A DNA stretch of 64,000 nt, taken from assembly GCF_016802725.1 (NCBI RefSeq), contig NC_052673.1, positions 10,985,037 through 11,049,036 of the forward strand, given 5' to 3'. This document shows positions 13,333-23,565 of the stretch, piece by piece. How positions within the stretch are numbered: the stretch's first letter is position 1; each line of letters opens with the position of its first letter. Under the pieces are notes generated by a model. It searched no databases. It saw nothing but the letters and a program-made list of their open reading frames with translations, and was not told the DNA's origin. The translations under genes were made by a program, and so were the position numbers. The stretch comes from Solenopsis invicta (taxonomy: Eukaryota; Arthropoda; Insecta; Hymenoptera; Formicidae).

Positions 13333-16175
13333 ATGGAAATTTATTCTGTTCCATTAAAGTGGTTCGCAGCTTAAATTTGCCGAAAAATTCTTGTAGCCAG
13401 GAAGTTGGACCATTGGCTACACTCGGATCATCGTGGTTTCGCATGCAATGGGTTCAAGATTCGGCGCAAGGTATCGGCGGAGGGTGCACCGGGTTGTTGC
13501 CGGTTGGCCACTCCCGTGGGTGTTAAGACGGGAAAATGGCTGTAGCCGGCCCGGTCGTGACACGTGCTGGTGTGTGCCACCCCGTGATGACTGACTCGTG
13601 CGTACTCGTGCGATGGAGACACCGGGTGTACCACCGAGAGACAGGCGCGCGTGCGCGCGCGCGCGCGACGTTATCGTCAGAACGTTTTAATATTTAATGC
13701 GATTAAACTCATTTCGTCCCGCCTCCCGTAATTGGTTTCTGATTAACAGCTAAGTTTCAAGCGCATTAGCCGTGTGCAATAGCTACGTAAGTCCCCGACG
13801 ACGTCGTCATCGTCGTCGTCGTCGTCGACCAATAATCTTGAGTGCCGCCTAATGCTTCTCGAAAATCGACGCCGATCTTTGATCTTTGATCTTTAATTGA
13901 ACGCCGCTGATCATCGTACGCTGATCGTGATACGCCCACGCTTTCCGAACGTATACGCTCCGTATTTCCGGGGGTGGCGAGATGTTAACGGGCGCGAAAT
14001 CCGAACGAGGCGAGGCTCTAAGCGAGAGAGAATCGTAGATTCGATAAAAAATTAATCTGTTATTTCGTTCAAACGATCCTTATCGCCGCGGCGTCTGATA
14101 CTCGGGCCAGGAGTCCGAGTACCGGGGGTACTGCCAGTGGGAAGATAAGTTGTCCGTAGGGATAATCCACGGACTCAGCGGGTGTCTCCATTCGGCACGG
14201 TTTCACTCCATCTTCCGTTGACAGACGAAATCTCCCTCCCTCTCCCCCCTCCCTTCCCCTTCTTCCTACGAGTACCTACCGATGATCCACTCCAGTCCGA
14301 CCGACTGTCCAATTAAAAGAGCGAAACTTAATTAGCCGTCACGAGTCGAGACAAACTCGAAGAAACGCGGCCATAATCGTACGAACGTAATTCTAACAGT
14401 TCTAACACACACGATTTATCGGCTGTACTTAATTTGTTTTTTTTTTCCCCTTTGAGATATGAGCGACGCGAGGATACAAAATGTTTCTACATCAGGAAGG
14501 AGGTATACTGAATTATAATTGAGACAGAGATTTTTACGCACAGATAATTTATTCCGATTTGAGCTTAACAGAGACGTGGTAAAAATTTCCGATGGAAAAA
14601 AATCCTATCGTTTTGAATATGGATTTTGATTCGTGAATTCATTAATGTGAATCGTTTCGTATCATTATCCATGGTTTTCTATCGAAAATTTTTACCGGGG
14701 AGAACCACGCTAAAATTCCGAATCGAATACTTTTAAAATCATAAATATTTATATAATTATACATAAATAATGATTATCATGCCGAGTGTTCGCTTGAATA
14801 ACTATTGCCGACCCTTTCTCCGACTGGCACAGTTGAGAGACATCTAATTATCCGTGTGAAGGAATTTTTTGAATTTGTCCATAACATCACAATGGATCAA
14901 CAGCGGCTGCGAAAAAGACATTAGTCATTAGAAATTAATCTACGTTTCAGCGTTAAAATCTCGACATTACTCCCTAAATCGGAATCAATAAAACCTCATT
15001 AATTTTTCGTATTATACACTGAGAAAAAATATCAAGATATTAGCAAGCAAATTATTTATGACGTTCTCTTTGATGTTTATTAGTTATTAAAAAATTTGAT
15101 TGTATGATGAAATATACATTTCTTTAAAATATATCTCATTTTTTTTTTTAATTAATTGATTTATTTGCTAGAAATAAAATTTCATCGTGTTTGAATAAAG
15201 AATTGTTTCAATGAAATAAATTTATATTCCACATAATAAAATTTGAAGTATACTTATCGTGATTATCAGATACTATTCACTACCTTTTAGTGATTCCGAT
15301 TAAGAGGGGAATACTATCCCGGATCGATATTATTACTGAAAGAGACAGTGCACGTGTCCCTGATTATAAGATTATTCATTGTCTTTCAATGTGAATAATA
15401 CACTGTTAAACATCAGTAGCAAAATTTACTGTAATGTAACGGTAGCAAGTTTCAAGCAGGTACATTAAAAACATTTAATGTACATTTAATGTAAATTTAA
15501 TGTTGTCAAAAGTGTACTAAATTTCACGCTCACGCTTTTCAGTTATAGATACATTAAATTTTAAATGTAACTTAAAAACATACATGAAATTTCATGACAT
15601 TTTTATCAATGTATCTACATTGATTCCGACAGTACGTTATTTGTGAAAATGTTTAGCTTTGTTTTAATGATATCCAAATCAATCATATTTAAGCAGAAAT
15701 AATGTGTTCTGAGAATTTTCGAAGTTTTATCCAAAATTCTAGGTAAGATTAGAGAATTTTTTAATGCAACTTTAAAGTTATAATTTATTCTATTATATCT
15801 TTTAATGTTCCTTAATTATACAGTCACAAAGAAAAGCCACTCGAGATTTAAACATTAAAGACCGGAAGGTACTAAAAAGAAATAATATAAACTATAATGT
15901 GACATTTAACGATCTGTCCACAACGGATTTAACTTCGGAAGAATTCGAAAGGTGATTAAACACACAACGTCAATTCAGAACGATGTATATTGTCTTCTAC
16001 TGCCACTAACTTTTTTATAAAATTTCACGAGTCACAAGAAAATGTATACATGGATGTGCCATGGATGGATTTATTGCTTATCGATTTTGCACTATCGAGA
16101 AAAAGAGATAAAATTTAAATTTAAAAGCAAGCTTTACGTAAAACTTTCCTAAATATCAATAAAATCTCATGAAAA

Positions 16176-16487
16176 TCACATATGATTTTTGGGGATAAAA
16201 AAATAAAATTCTAAAAAACTTAAAAATTTTCTCGGTTCTACCAATAGTAAACACTCTATCGTTCTGAAACCTACTTGTTCATTGAGGTCCCCATACAGCA
16301 GCATCTTCACTGTCCTGGGCTCGCCGGTGAAACGCTCGTCCATTGAATTGGGGACATCCAACGAGTTCGGGACCAACGAGGATCTCTTGCCGTTGGTCCA
16401 TCCACGACTGTACTGGAAGGTTTGGCAAAGCACGGTACTTATGATCAACGACAGGACGAAAAGGACGAACAAACGCTTCTCGGTCAT
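16176..16487 (-). CDS. Crz: Prepro-corazonin (Arg7-corazonin neuropeptide precursor)
   Basis: Starting at the ATG at 16487, the 103-residue product has a hydrophobic signal peptide (residues 1-21, ending S-T-V-L-C). The complete peptide QTFQYSRGWTN (16424-16392) follows, then G-K-R-S, i.e. amidation glycine plus dibasic cleavage site. The mature secreted peptide would be pyroGlu-TFQYSRGWTN-amide, acting on the corazonin GPCR; the family controls stress, metabolic and caste/foraging physiology. The rest is a corazonin-associated peptide ending at TGA 16176. Its F-R-T-I-E-C-L-L stretch resembles the C-terminal part of bee precursors, so I read the frame through rather than splicing at a GT at 16274. 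Start choice: a strong acceptor (ttgccttttgcag) abuts this ATG, so upstream in-frame codons are probably intronic. Very high confidence for the gene; moderate for the exact C-terminus. Confidence 0.95.
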   Translation of the reverse strand: MTEKRLFVLFVLSLIISTVLCQTFQYSRGWTNGKRSSLVPNSLDVPNSMDERFTGEPRTVKMLLYGDLNEQVGFRTIECLLLVEPRKFLSFLEFYFFIPKNHM

Positions 16488-19400
16488 CTGCAAAAGGCAA
16501 GCGCAAAAGGCTGCGTGAAAAAGACGTTCCATCAGCGCGAATATGGCACAAGTGGAAGAGCGAATAAATGAGAGACGTAAGGAGGACACTCGATATATAA
16601 TCGTGCGGTGCACACACATTCCTCCTCCAACACTCGCCGTACTAGTCCGCTAAATAATTGCGCAAGGACGAACGACTTATTGGCAGCTCTCAAAAACGAC
16701 TAATGACTTTCAAACGTTAATTAGCGCGGAGCAATCGTCGATAACTCGCCATCACCGGCGCTTGAATAATTCGACGGATATTATTAAAACAGTCCTTCAC
16801 TTTTACCAAGCGGATTTACATTCCGCCGATTTCCGGAGCTCCGAGCTCAAATATAGATTATACATATATAGGCTACCCGTTACGCTGACAATGAAAGACA
16901 AGCGCGCGCGGGAGACAAGTGGCCTGTCACCGGGACAACCAACCATTTTCCTAATATCAGCAGCTTAGCAGAAATCTTTTTGCGGCGTCGCAAATCTGGA
17001 ATCTCATGCAATTGTAATCAAATCTCGTTTGATTTGTTCCCCGCTCGGGGAGGAAGAGGAAGTCCGCGCTCGCTCGACGTTTGCAACAGCGGAGCTATAT
17101 AGCGCGTAGGGAAAAACAATAGAGGCTACCTGACTGTCACGGTAGACTTGACGAGGCAACGATCCGTGCGACTCAAGATTGCGCGATCGCTCAAGTTTGC
17201 GCTGCCACCATTGCTCGTGTTTTCTTTTTCTTTTTTTTTGGGGGGGATATCACTTTTGATCGACCAATCGCCGGTAGTAATGATGACGCAAACGGTCGCA
17301 ACGAAATGCGGCGCAGCGCGGCGAAATGACGTATTTTATCGGCAATTATTTCTTTCCTTCGCATTTTCAGAGTGCACTCGTAAATAAAACGAATGATCCG
17401 ATAAGCTATTTGAGAATATCCTCTCGTTTATAATTAACGGATACACGTAAACGTTTAGGTATCGAAGTGGGCTGTTAAAATAATTGCAAAACTCCCGCAG
17501 ATCGCATGTTTACATCGAACTCTTTAAACTCTCATATTCATTAAAAAAAAAAAAAAAAAGAAAGCGAGAGAGAGAGAAAGAAGAAACGTGGATTCGCGAC
17601 TCGTGTAGTACCGGACAAACCGGCATTTCTCGAAAATTTCCAGCGCGCGCTCGACTTTTGTTCCGCGCGCTAATTTTAAGAGGACCATTAACGCTACGAG
17701 CGTCCCTGGTCATTAAGATAAGCGTAAGTGCTACTAAGTGTCCGAGCGGATAAGAGACGTGACCAGCATCTCCGTTAGCATAGGGATGAAGCGTCCCAGC
17801 CAAGCCGCAACGAATGCGAACGCCAGCGAGGCACGCATCGGTTAAATATTGGCTCATCGCGCGCGTCGCGTTAATCGATGTTTAATATTAATCGATGTTT
17901 AATTTATGGCAAAGTGAGAAGAGTGATGATGGGCAAGGGGACGGGGGGGGAGGAGAAAGGGCAATTTGGAAAAATAGCGCGACAGCGGTTATCGGAAAAA
18001 CCATTCGTCGTCGCGCGAACATCTGTATTAACTAACATTTCTCTCCTTTTATCAGGGAACAAGACTCGCGGATGAGAACTAGATGCTACTGCAAAAAGCG
18101 AAAAGTTATCCTCTCGCGCCGTCTCGCCTGTCTCTATTACTTATTATGCGGATCACCGCGATCGATCCAAGCGATATACAGCGGGAATTAATTAAACAAG
18201 ATAACTACACGTGATCGCGGGATAATTGATCCTTTAATGTCTGGAATTTTCATCGAATATGCGCGCGTTAAAGCACACGCGCGTTTCGCGGAACGGAATT
18301 AGAAAATGTCAGGGAAGCAATTTATTTCGCCGCGCACGTTGCACGTATTCGAAGGTACGATATATCGTGGATTTTCCATTTCACGCTGACGGGCGCAATT
18401 TGTCGTACGTTTCGTAATCCATTAGCTTCGTAACCGGATTGTTCCGTTTCTACGCGTTCCCGTAAGTCTATATGTCCATTATGTATCATTTTCTCTATTG
18501 ATACTTCTATATTATTCGTATTACACGGTCTTCCCACGACACACTCGCGGTATCTGTAATTTACGACGCCGGCGATTGAATTCTATCGTTAAACGGCGTC
18601 TGCGAAAACGAAATTGACTTCATTTAGAAAGTAACGTAGCAGTACCATTCACAAGCGATATTATTTTTCTTTAAATTCTATTAAATTTCTTTAAACTTCG
18701 TTGAAAGATTTATTTTACAGGAAGCTTCCTAAATGCGATATAATGTAATAAAAACTTGCATCTTCTTTGAGTGAAATATTATTGTTCTGTTAAGCAAATT
18801 TCATTCTAATTAAATATTTAATTCTATATCCAGTAAAACATGTATCTCTTATCTTTATTGATATAAAGTTTATTAAAATTCGAGGAGAATAAATTAGTAC
18901 AAAGTTAAAGTTATGGAATACTTCAAAATTTGTATAGCTTCTTCATAAAAACAATTAAAGGCGATCAAACTTTAATTAACTTAATTAGCGAATAAATCAA
19001 TCAGCAAAATTATTTGAGGAAGTATTGAAGAATTATTTGAAGAATTCGAGTACATATAATTCGTGTCTTTAATCTTACTTTTTTACCATTTGTTACACAA
19101 CAAATTAATAATTAAATTAATAATTTAATGTTAACAAAACAGTAGAGTACATACACACAGTACATACAACATGTAAATTAATAATTGGTTAAATTAATCG
19201 GAGCTTAGTCAAAGTCGCTTATTCATACTATTGGAATTAAAGAGATATAAATCATAAACGCGGCGCCATCTACTGAAACTGCTGAAGTAGCTTTAGATTT
19301 CTCACGTTTTCATGTTTTCTTGTACAATTTTATATGTTTCACCCTTTTTATCCCTTGATACCGTTATTGTATTATTAAGCGTCGATAAAAGTGAAAAGGG

Positions 19401-19601
19401 TTCGATTTCAGCGCACAATCTATGATATCTACCACAGGTAAAGCAGATATTTCTCTATAAAATCAACAATCGCGGATAGTATAAAAAGAAAGAAATTTGT
19501 TGAGATAAAAATCTTTTTTTTTTTTTTTCAAGAATCCTTGTTTTAAAATCTAATTTTAAATAAATAATTCCTGACATAGTTATGATATGCGAAATATTCA
19601 C
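16488..19601 (-). other. Putative 5'-UTR intron of corazonin
   Basis: No recognised gene. It contains the CpG-rich stretch about 16620-18600, a poly-A/(AG) run at 17543-17580, and AT-rich DNA above 18650. The boundaries are the GT at 19601 and AG at 16489-16488 on the minus strand. It would hold regulatory DNA if the promoter call is right. Confidence 0.5.
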
Positions 19602-19677
19602 CTTGATAAATTTTCTTCGTTGCTGTTGGAACGATGCACTCTAGTACAAGATCTCACTGAAAGTGTTCTGTTGAACT
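19602..19677 (-). other. Crz: Probable 5'-UTR exon of corazonin
   Basis: On the minus strand a TATA box is followed by candidate initiator sequences (GCAGTT near 19677, TCAGT near 19658). About 60-75 bp later comes a consensus donor, ATCAAG|GTGAAT, at 19602/19601. The next strong minus-strand acceptor directly precedes the corazonin ATG at 16487, which would give a 3.1-kb 5'-UTR intron (19601-16488). No long ORF is in this exon. The assignment to Crz is inference from strand, order and splice-site quality. Confidence 0.5.
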
Positions 19678-19691
19678 GCTCGAGGAGGAGC

Positions 19692-19699
19692 TTTATATA
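19692..19699 (-). promoter_or_regulatory. TATA box of putative corazonin promoter
   Basis: TATATAAA on the minus strand in a locally GC-richer context, 15-41 bp upstream of two possible initiators and upstream of a splice donor. Strong TATA promoters are usual for neuropeptide genes. The functional claim is inference. Confidence 0.5.
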
Positions 19700-22600
19700 G
19701 GAGCTTCAGCATCTTGTTTGCTAAAGTAACATCAATTAGGAACCAAAAATTATTTTTGGCTCCTACACAGCGGCAATAAGACTAGTCATTACTAGTAATT
19801 AATATTAGTTGATATTGTGCGAAAATTGACCTAACTTCACACTTTCATTAAGCATATGAATACCTACAATGTAATTCATTAATCTAGAATAAGCAACTGT
19901 GTGATTAGGTAATTGCGGGCGTCACGATGTGTAGGAGTTGTTCTATAATAGCGTTTTCGACATTTTCCAGGAATAAGTTAACATATACAATATATATTTT
20001 TAACTAAATTAAAGTTAATGGCTTATAAAATTAATTTAAAGTTACATTAAAAGTTGTCTGAATTAGAAACTGAGTTAAAAAAAATTGCGTTATAATTAAA
20101 TTAATTTAAGTTAAATTAAATGTTAATTTTGAAAAGCATTATTTAGATTAAATTAGAAAGTAATTCTTTATAATTAAATTACTCTAAATAACAAAATAAT
20201 AGAAAAATAAATTATTATTTTGTTTGTAAATTAAGTTTATGTAAAATATCAAAGCAGAATTGTGTTTTTTATAAGGGAAACGTATTTTTTTTACATAGAT
20301 AAATTTTTAATTTAAGATTAAAGATAATAAATTAAAGTTTATGTTCTAAAAATAACTAGTTAAAGTTAAAAATAAACTTATTACAATTAATTAAATTAAG
20401 TTAAAATTAACTTTTATTATTTAACTTTTTAACTAATTACTATCCAATTCAGCATTTTTCAAATCACGTCATATTCAGAGATAATAACTTAACAGAGAAT
20501 AATTTAATCGAAATATAAGCCTAGCATATCAGGTAAAATTACATTAATGTAAACAATATTTCAACATTAATTTCTTTAAAAAAAAGAAAATTTGTTACTA
20601 TTTATTGTTAGTGCAAACTCACAAAATAATAATATTTGATTAATAGCTAATCAATATCTGATATGACTTGATAGCTTGACAAGATTGTCATTTATTATCG
20701 AGTGGCAATTGTCTTTATATTCTTGAGCATTGTTATGTTCGGCTTTAGCGCTCACATAGATTTTTTTTATCAGATAACGCTGACACGATTTTCAGTAATA
20801 AAAAGAAAAATGGTTAAGTTTTTATATTTTATTTTACCGTTTTAAAAGTGATTTTAGTACAATGATATCGTGCAATGTTGGCTATAATACGAAAGTAAAC
20901 ACAATAGTCCATATTCATAATACTTTTATAAAAATGTTAGTGCTCTATTACGTCATTCTATCTTTATTATTCACTAGTAAAACAAGGATACAATGATTAA
21001 TAGCGTGCTAACTTTCTATCTTTATAAGTGTGTTCTAAAGATGGACTAATATAGTATTTAGATAATTTTCACAATGTTTTAAATATTTTGTACATTGTGC
21101 GTCATTTACTGTTTTACTTATCAATTTTTTCCTCTTCTTTTTAATTTCTTTTTCCCTTAAAAACCCGCGCGAGCAATATATTAGTTAAAAAATCTTGTTC
21201 TATAGATTTGCGCAAAGTTACGGAAGACACCTAGAAAAAAATTCCAATTTTAAACTTTAAACATGTGTATGGTATCTATATTTCCAAGTATATATATTTG
21301 TTTGTTTGACACAACTGAACAAAGTACGAATAAAATTAGCACTTAAGGAGAAAGGTTTCGCTGTTGCAAAATAACAGATCAACTATTAAATTAGTTTTTG
21401 TGCTTCATTTTCTTATTACTGAGACAATATATTAAAATGATTTTTTTATTTTTTCTGCATATATTATTTTATACATTTTAATCAATACTTTTTTAAATAA
21501 AATTTTTAACTATTTTTATTATAATACTGGACTGCACATCGATACTTTTTTCAGCCTTGAAACACGATTCTAAGTTAAACGAGAAAAGTAATATCATAAT
21601 TATGTAAAACGAGAACCAATTTAATAATAGTAATGTTAACGAATAAATTTTTTACCTGATTATTCACTTTCTAGCTATTTAGATTGTAAAATTAAAAAAA
21701 AATTTTGGATATTTAAAAATCATTTTATATAGCTTAAAAAGCGTAGAAAATAATTTATTTCCTTTTTTTAAATAAATAATTGTTAATAAATGATATTTGA
21801 GATTTTTTCCAATGCACTCTATTTTTTAATTAAAAAATTAATTATTTCCGGACTGTCAAAATTTAAATACAATTTAAATACAATGATTGGAAAATAATCT
21901 AATGAGAGTCAGCGCGGGTCAAAAAGATGCCTTTACTATTTTTTGTTGCGCTGAGGATGACTCCAAAGCGAGTCAAAACGTTCGTTTTGTAATTTTGAAT
22001 TGAATAAGTGATTCAATATCGACACTTGTGATTGCGCTTTTTGATCCGCGCTGACTCTCATTAGCCTATTTTCTAATCATTAATTGTATTTCAATTAAAG
22101 CCCATTTTATATACAACCTTGGCCAAAAATATTAGGCATATTTTTTTTATTTATTAAAAATTTTTTACTATTTCCTAGTTAGTGGCATTATATATAAATT
22201 TAAAAGGTCTTTAAAGAAGAATGATTTAATAGGAAATAATTCAAGTAAAAGAAAAATAAATTAGAAAGTTATATCAGATGCCTAACACCTGTAAAAAATT
22301 TTTTTATATATAATTATATGTATATGAAATATGTCCATATATACATATAATTGTATATAATTATGTATAATTATTCATTCAGCACAAGACCAGAATTTAT
22401 ACAAATATTAATTATTTTCATAATTCAATTTATCAAAATTTATACCAGAATTTTAAATAATGTATCAGAACATTCAAATATTCAAATTAAAAGTTTTCTG
22501 AAATACAACTTTATCCTGAAATCTAATGGAAATAACTACTTGCTTACAGAGCAAATTTTTAAATTAGAAGTATTTTCTAATTAGTTTCTAACTAATAGTA

Positions 22601-22957
22601 TACGTAACTTTTCAGCATTATCAAAATTTAGATTTACTCTAATTTTCTTTAGAGAGGATCAATGAGATCAATTGTACATGTCAGGATTTTCGTTTTTGAC
22701 ATAATAAAATCCGATCACCGTGAATGAAGAAGAAAAGCAATTCGTATCTGCCGCCCATTTACGTATAGTTCGACGGTCGAGCCGCTACGCCATCGCGGCG
22801 ATTCATCGGTTCACGATTGTGCGTTAGACGCACGCGCGGTAGGCAGCTGTGCCTTTTTGCTAACCGTGTTTCACGCTTGTCACCTTAGTTTTACGAACGC
22901 GCGTTACGGTTGACACGCGTTTTCGTGGGTGAGCAATAAAGACAGGTCGTTGCGCGA
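19700..22957. other. AT-rich intergenic DNA between Crz promoter and Lst2
   Basis: No exon seen. It contains a degraded copy (about 19974-20440) of the element at 24914-25421, marked by the shared stretch TTAAATGTTAATTTTGAAAAGC, and the MITE at 21882-22080. CpG content rises from 22740 onward, approaching the Lst2 start. Confidence 0.6.
21882..22080. mobile_element. MITE, about 199 bp, about 43-bp TIRs
   Basis: The left end (AATGATTGGAAAATAA, then CTAATGAGAGTCAGCGCGG) is matched by the reverse complement of the right end (AATGATTAGAAAATAG, then CTAATGAGAGTCAGCGCGG), with about 4 mismatches in 43. The interior has a hairpin motif CTGAGGA-TGACTC-loop-GAGTCA-AAAC (21951-21980). It is non-coding. 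Confidence 0.75.
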
Positions 22958-22958
22958 A

Positions 22959-22999
22959 GTCGTCGCCGTCGTCGTCGTCGCCGCCGCCGCCGTCGTCGC

Positions 23000-23088
<89 letters not shown>

Positions 23089-23092
23089 CCGT

Positions 23093-23158
<66 letters not shown>

Positions 23159-23270
23159 CGTCGCCGTCACTATTGTCGCAATTGCTGACGTTATCGTTAT
23201 CATCGTCATCATCATCGATGCTCGTATGCACGAATTGCATCGCGTCGTCGTCGTCGTCGTCGTCGTCGCC

Positions 23271-23314
<44 letters not shown>

Positions 23315-23330
23315 TGTTGTCGTTGTCACT
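22959..23330. repeat. (GTC)n/(GAC)n trinucleotide tract upstream of Lst2
   Basis: About 370 bp of nearly continuous GTC with GCC interruptions (22959-23160), a less regular centre (about 23165-23245), then GTC again to 23325. It lies 240-600 bp upstream of the Lst2 start codon, so in the promoter or 5'UTR. It is open in several frames simply because of its period; the minus strand would give poly-Asp, which I do not accept as a gene. Confidence 0.95.
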
Positions 23331-23541
23331 GTCACTATCATCGTCAGTGTCATCGTTAGTGCCGTCACCGTCATCGTCGTTGTCGTCGACATTCATCGCC
23401 CGACGTTGCTTCGACTCGTCGGCCAAGTCCCCCGGCTAGGAACTCCGGAGGAAGCATGTCAATGTCAACATCGATATCGACATCGACGTCGCGTGTGCCT
23501 CGATCGCGGCAGGCGCAGTGACGATTTCCGTCAGCATACTC

Positions 23542-23549
23542 TGATGACG
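23542..23549 (+). promoter_or_regulatory. CRE-like site near Lst2 start
   Basis: TGATGACGTCAG contains the TGACGTCA palindrome recognised by CREB/ATF factors, about 20 bp before the Lst2 start codon. It is a single motif, so function is only suggested. Confidence 0.35.
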
Positions 23550-23565
23550 TCAGCGGCGTTGCGAT

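Larger units (their letters stand above)
557..16175. other. Non-coding interval downstream of C15 and distal to corazonin
   Basis: About 15.6 kb with no exon I can support. The 3'UTR of the homeobox gene must begin at 557, but its end is unclear; an AATAAA lies near 2166. CpG-rich unique-looking DNA occurs at about 7100-8500, 9840-10310, 11240-11800 and 13400-14300, as expected of regulatory DNA beside a developmental homeobox gene, but no specific sites are demonstrable. AT-rich parts contain MITEs (listed separately) and simple repeats: (AG)n 4580-4607, (CT)n 6962-7003, (GCGT)n about 7999-8062, (GC)n 13644-13668. Short reading frames here show no recognisable protein similarity and no paired splice sites. 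Confidence 0.6.

Noticed and set aside
14131..14200. Small hairpin (GTCCG...CGGAC) in CpG-rich DNA, considered as a microRNA precursor
   Set aside because: Stem is under 10 bp, far too short for a pre-miRNA.
16176..16274. Alternative splicing of corazonin at GT 16274 to an acceptor near 16214
   Set aside because: The intron would be only about 60 bp, the resulting tail is compositionally random, and the read-through frame resembles bee corazonin C-termini better.
16488..16619. N-terminal extension of corazonin to the ATG at 16619 or 16532
   Set aside because: Strong acceptor abuts the ATG at 16487, and a signal peptide follows that ATG directly; the extension lacks a secretory signal of its own.
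22860..23426. 188-codon minus-strand frame, almost all Asp/Gly, and overlapping Val/Ser/Thr frames
   Set aside because: Product of the GTC trinucleotide tract, which is open in several frames at once; no non-repeat domain and it overlaps the Lst2 upstream region.
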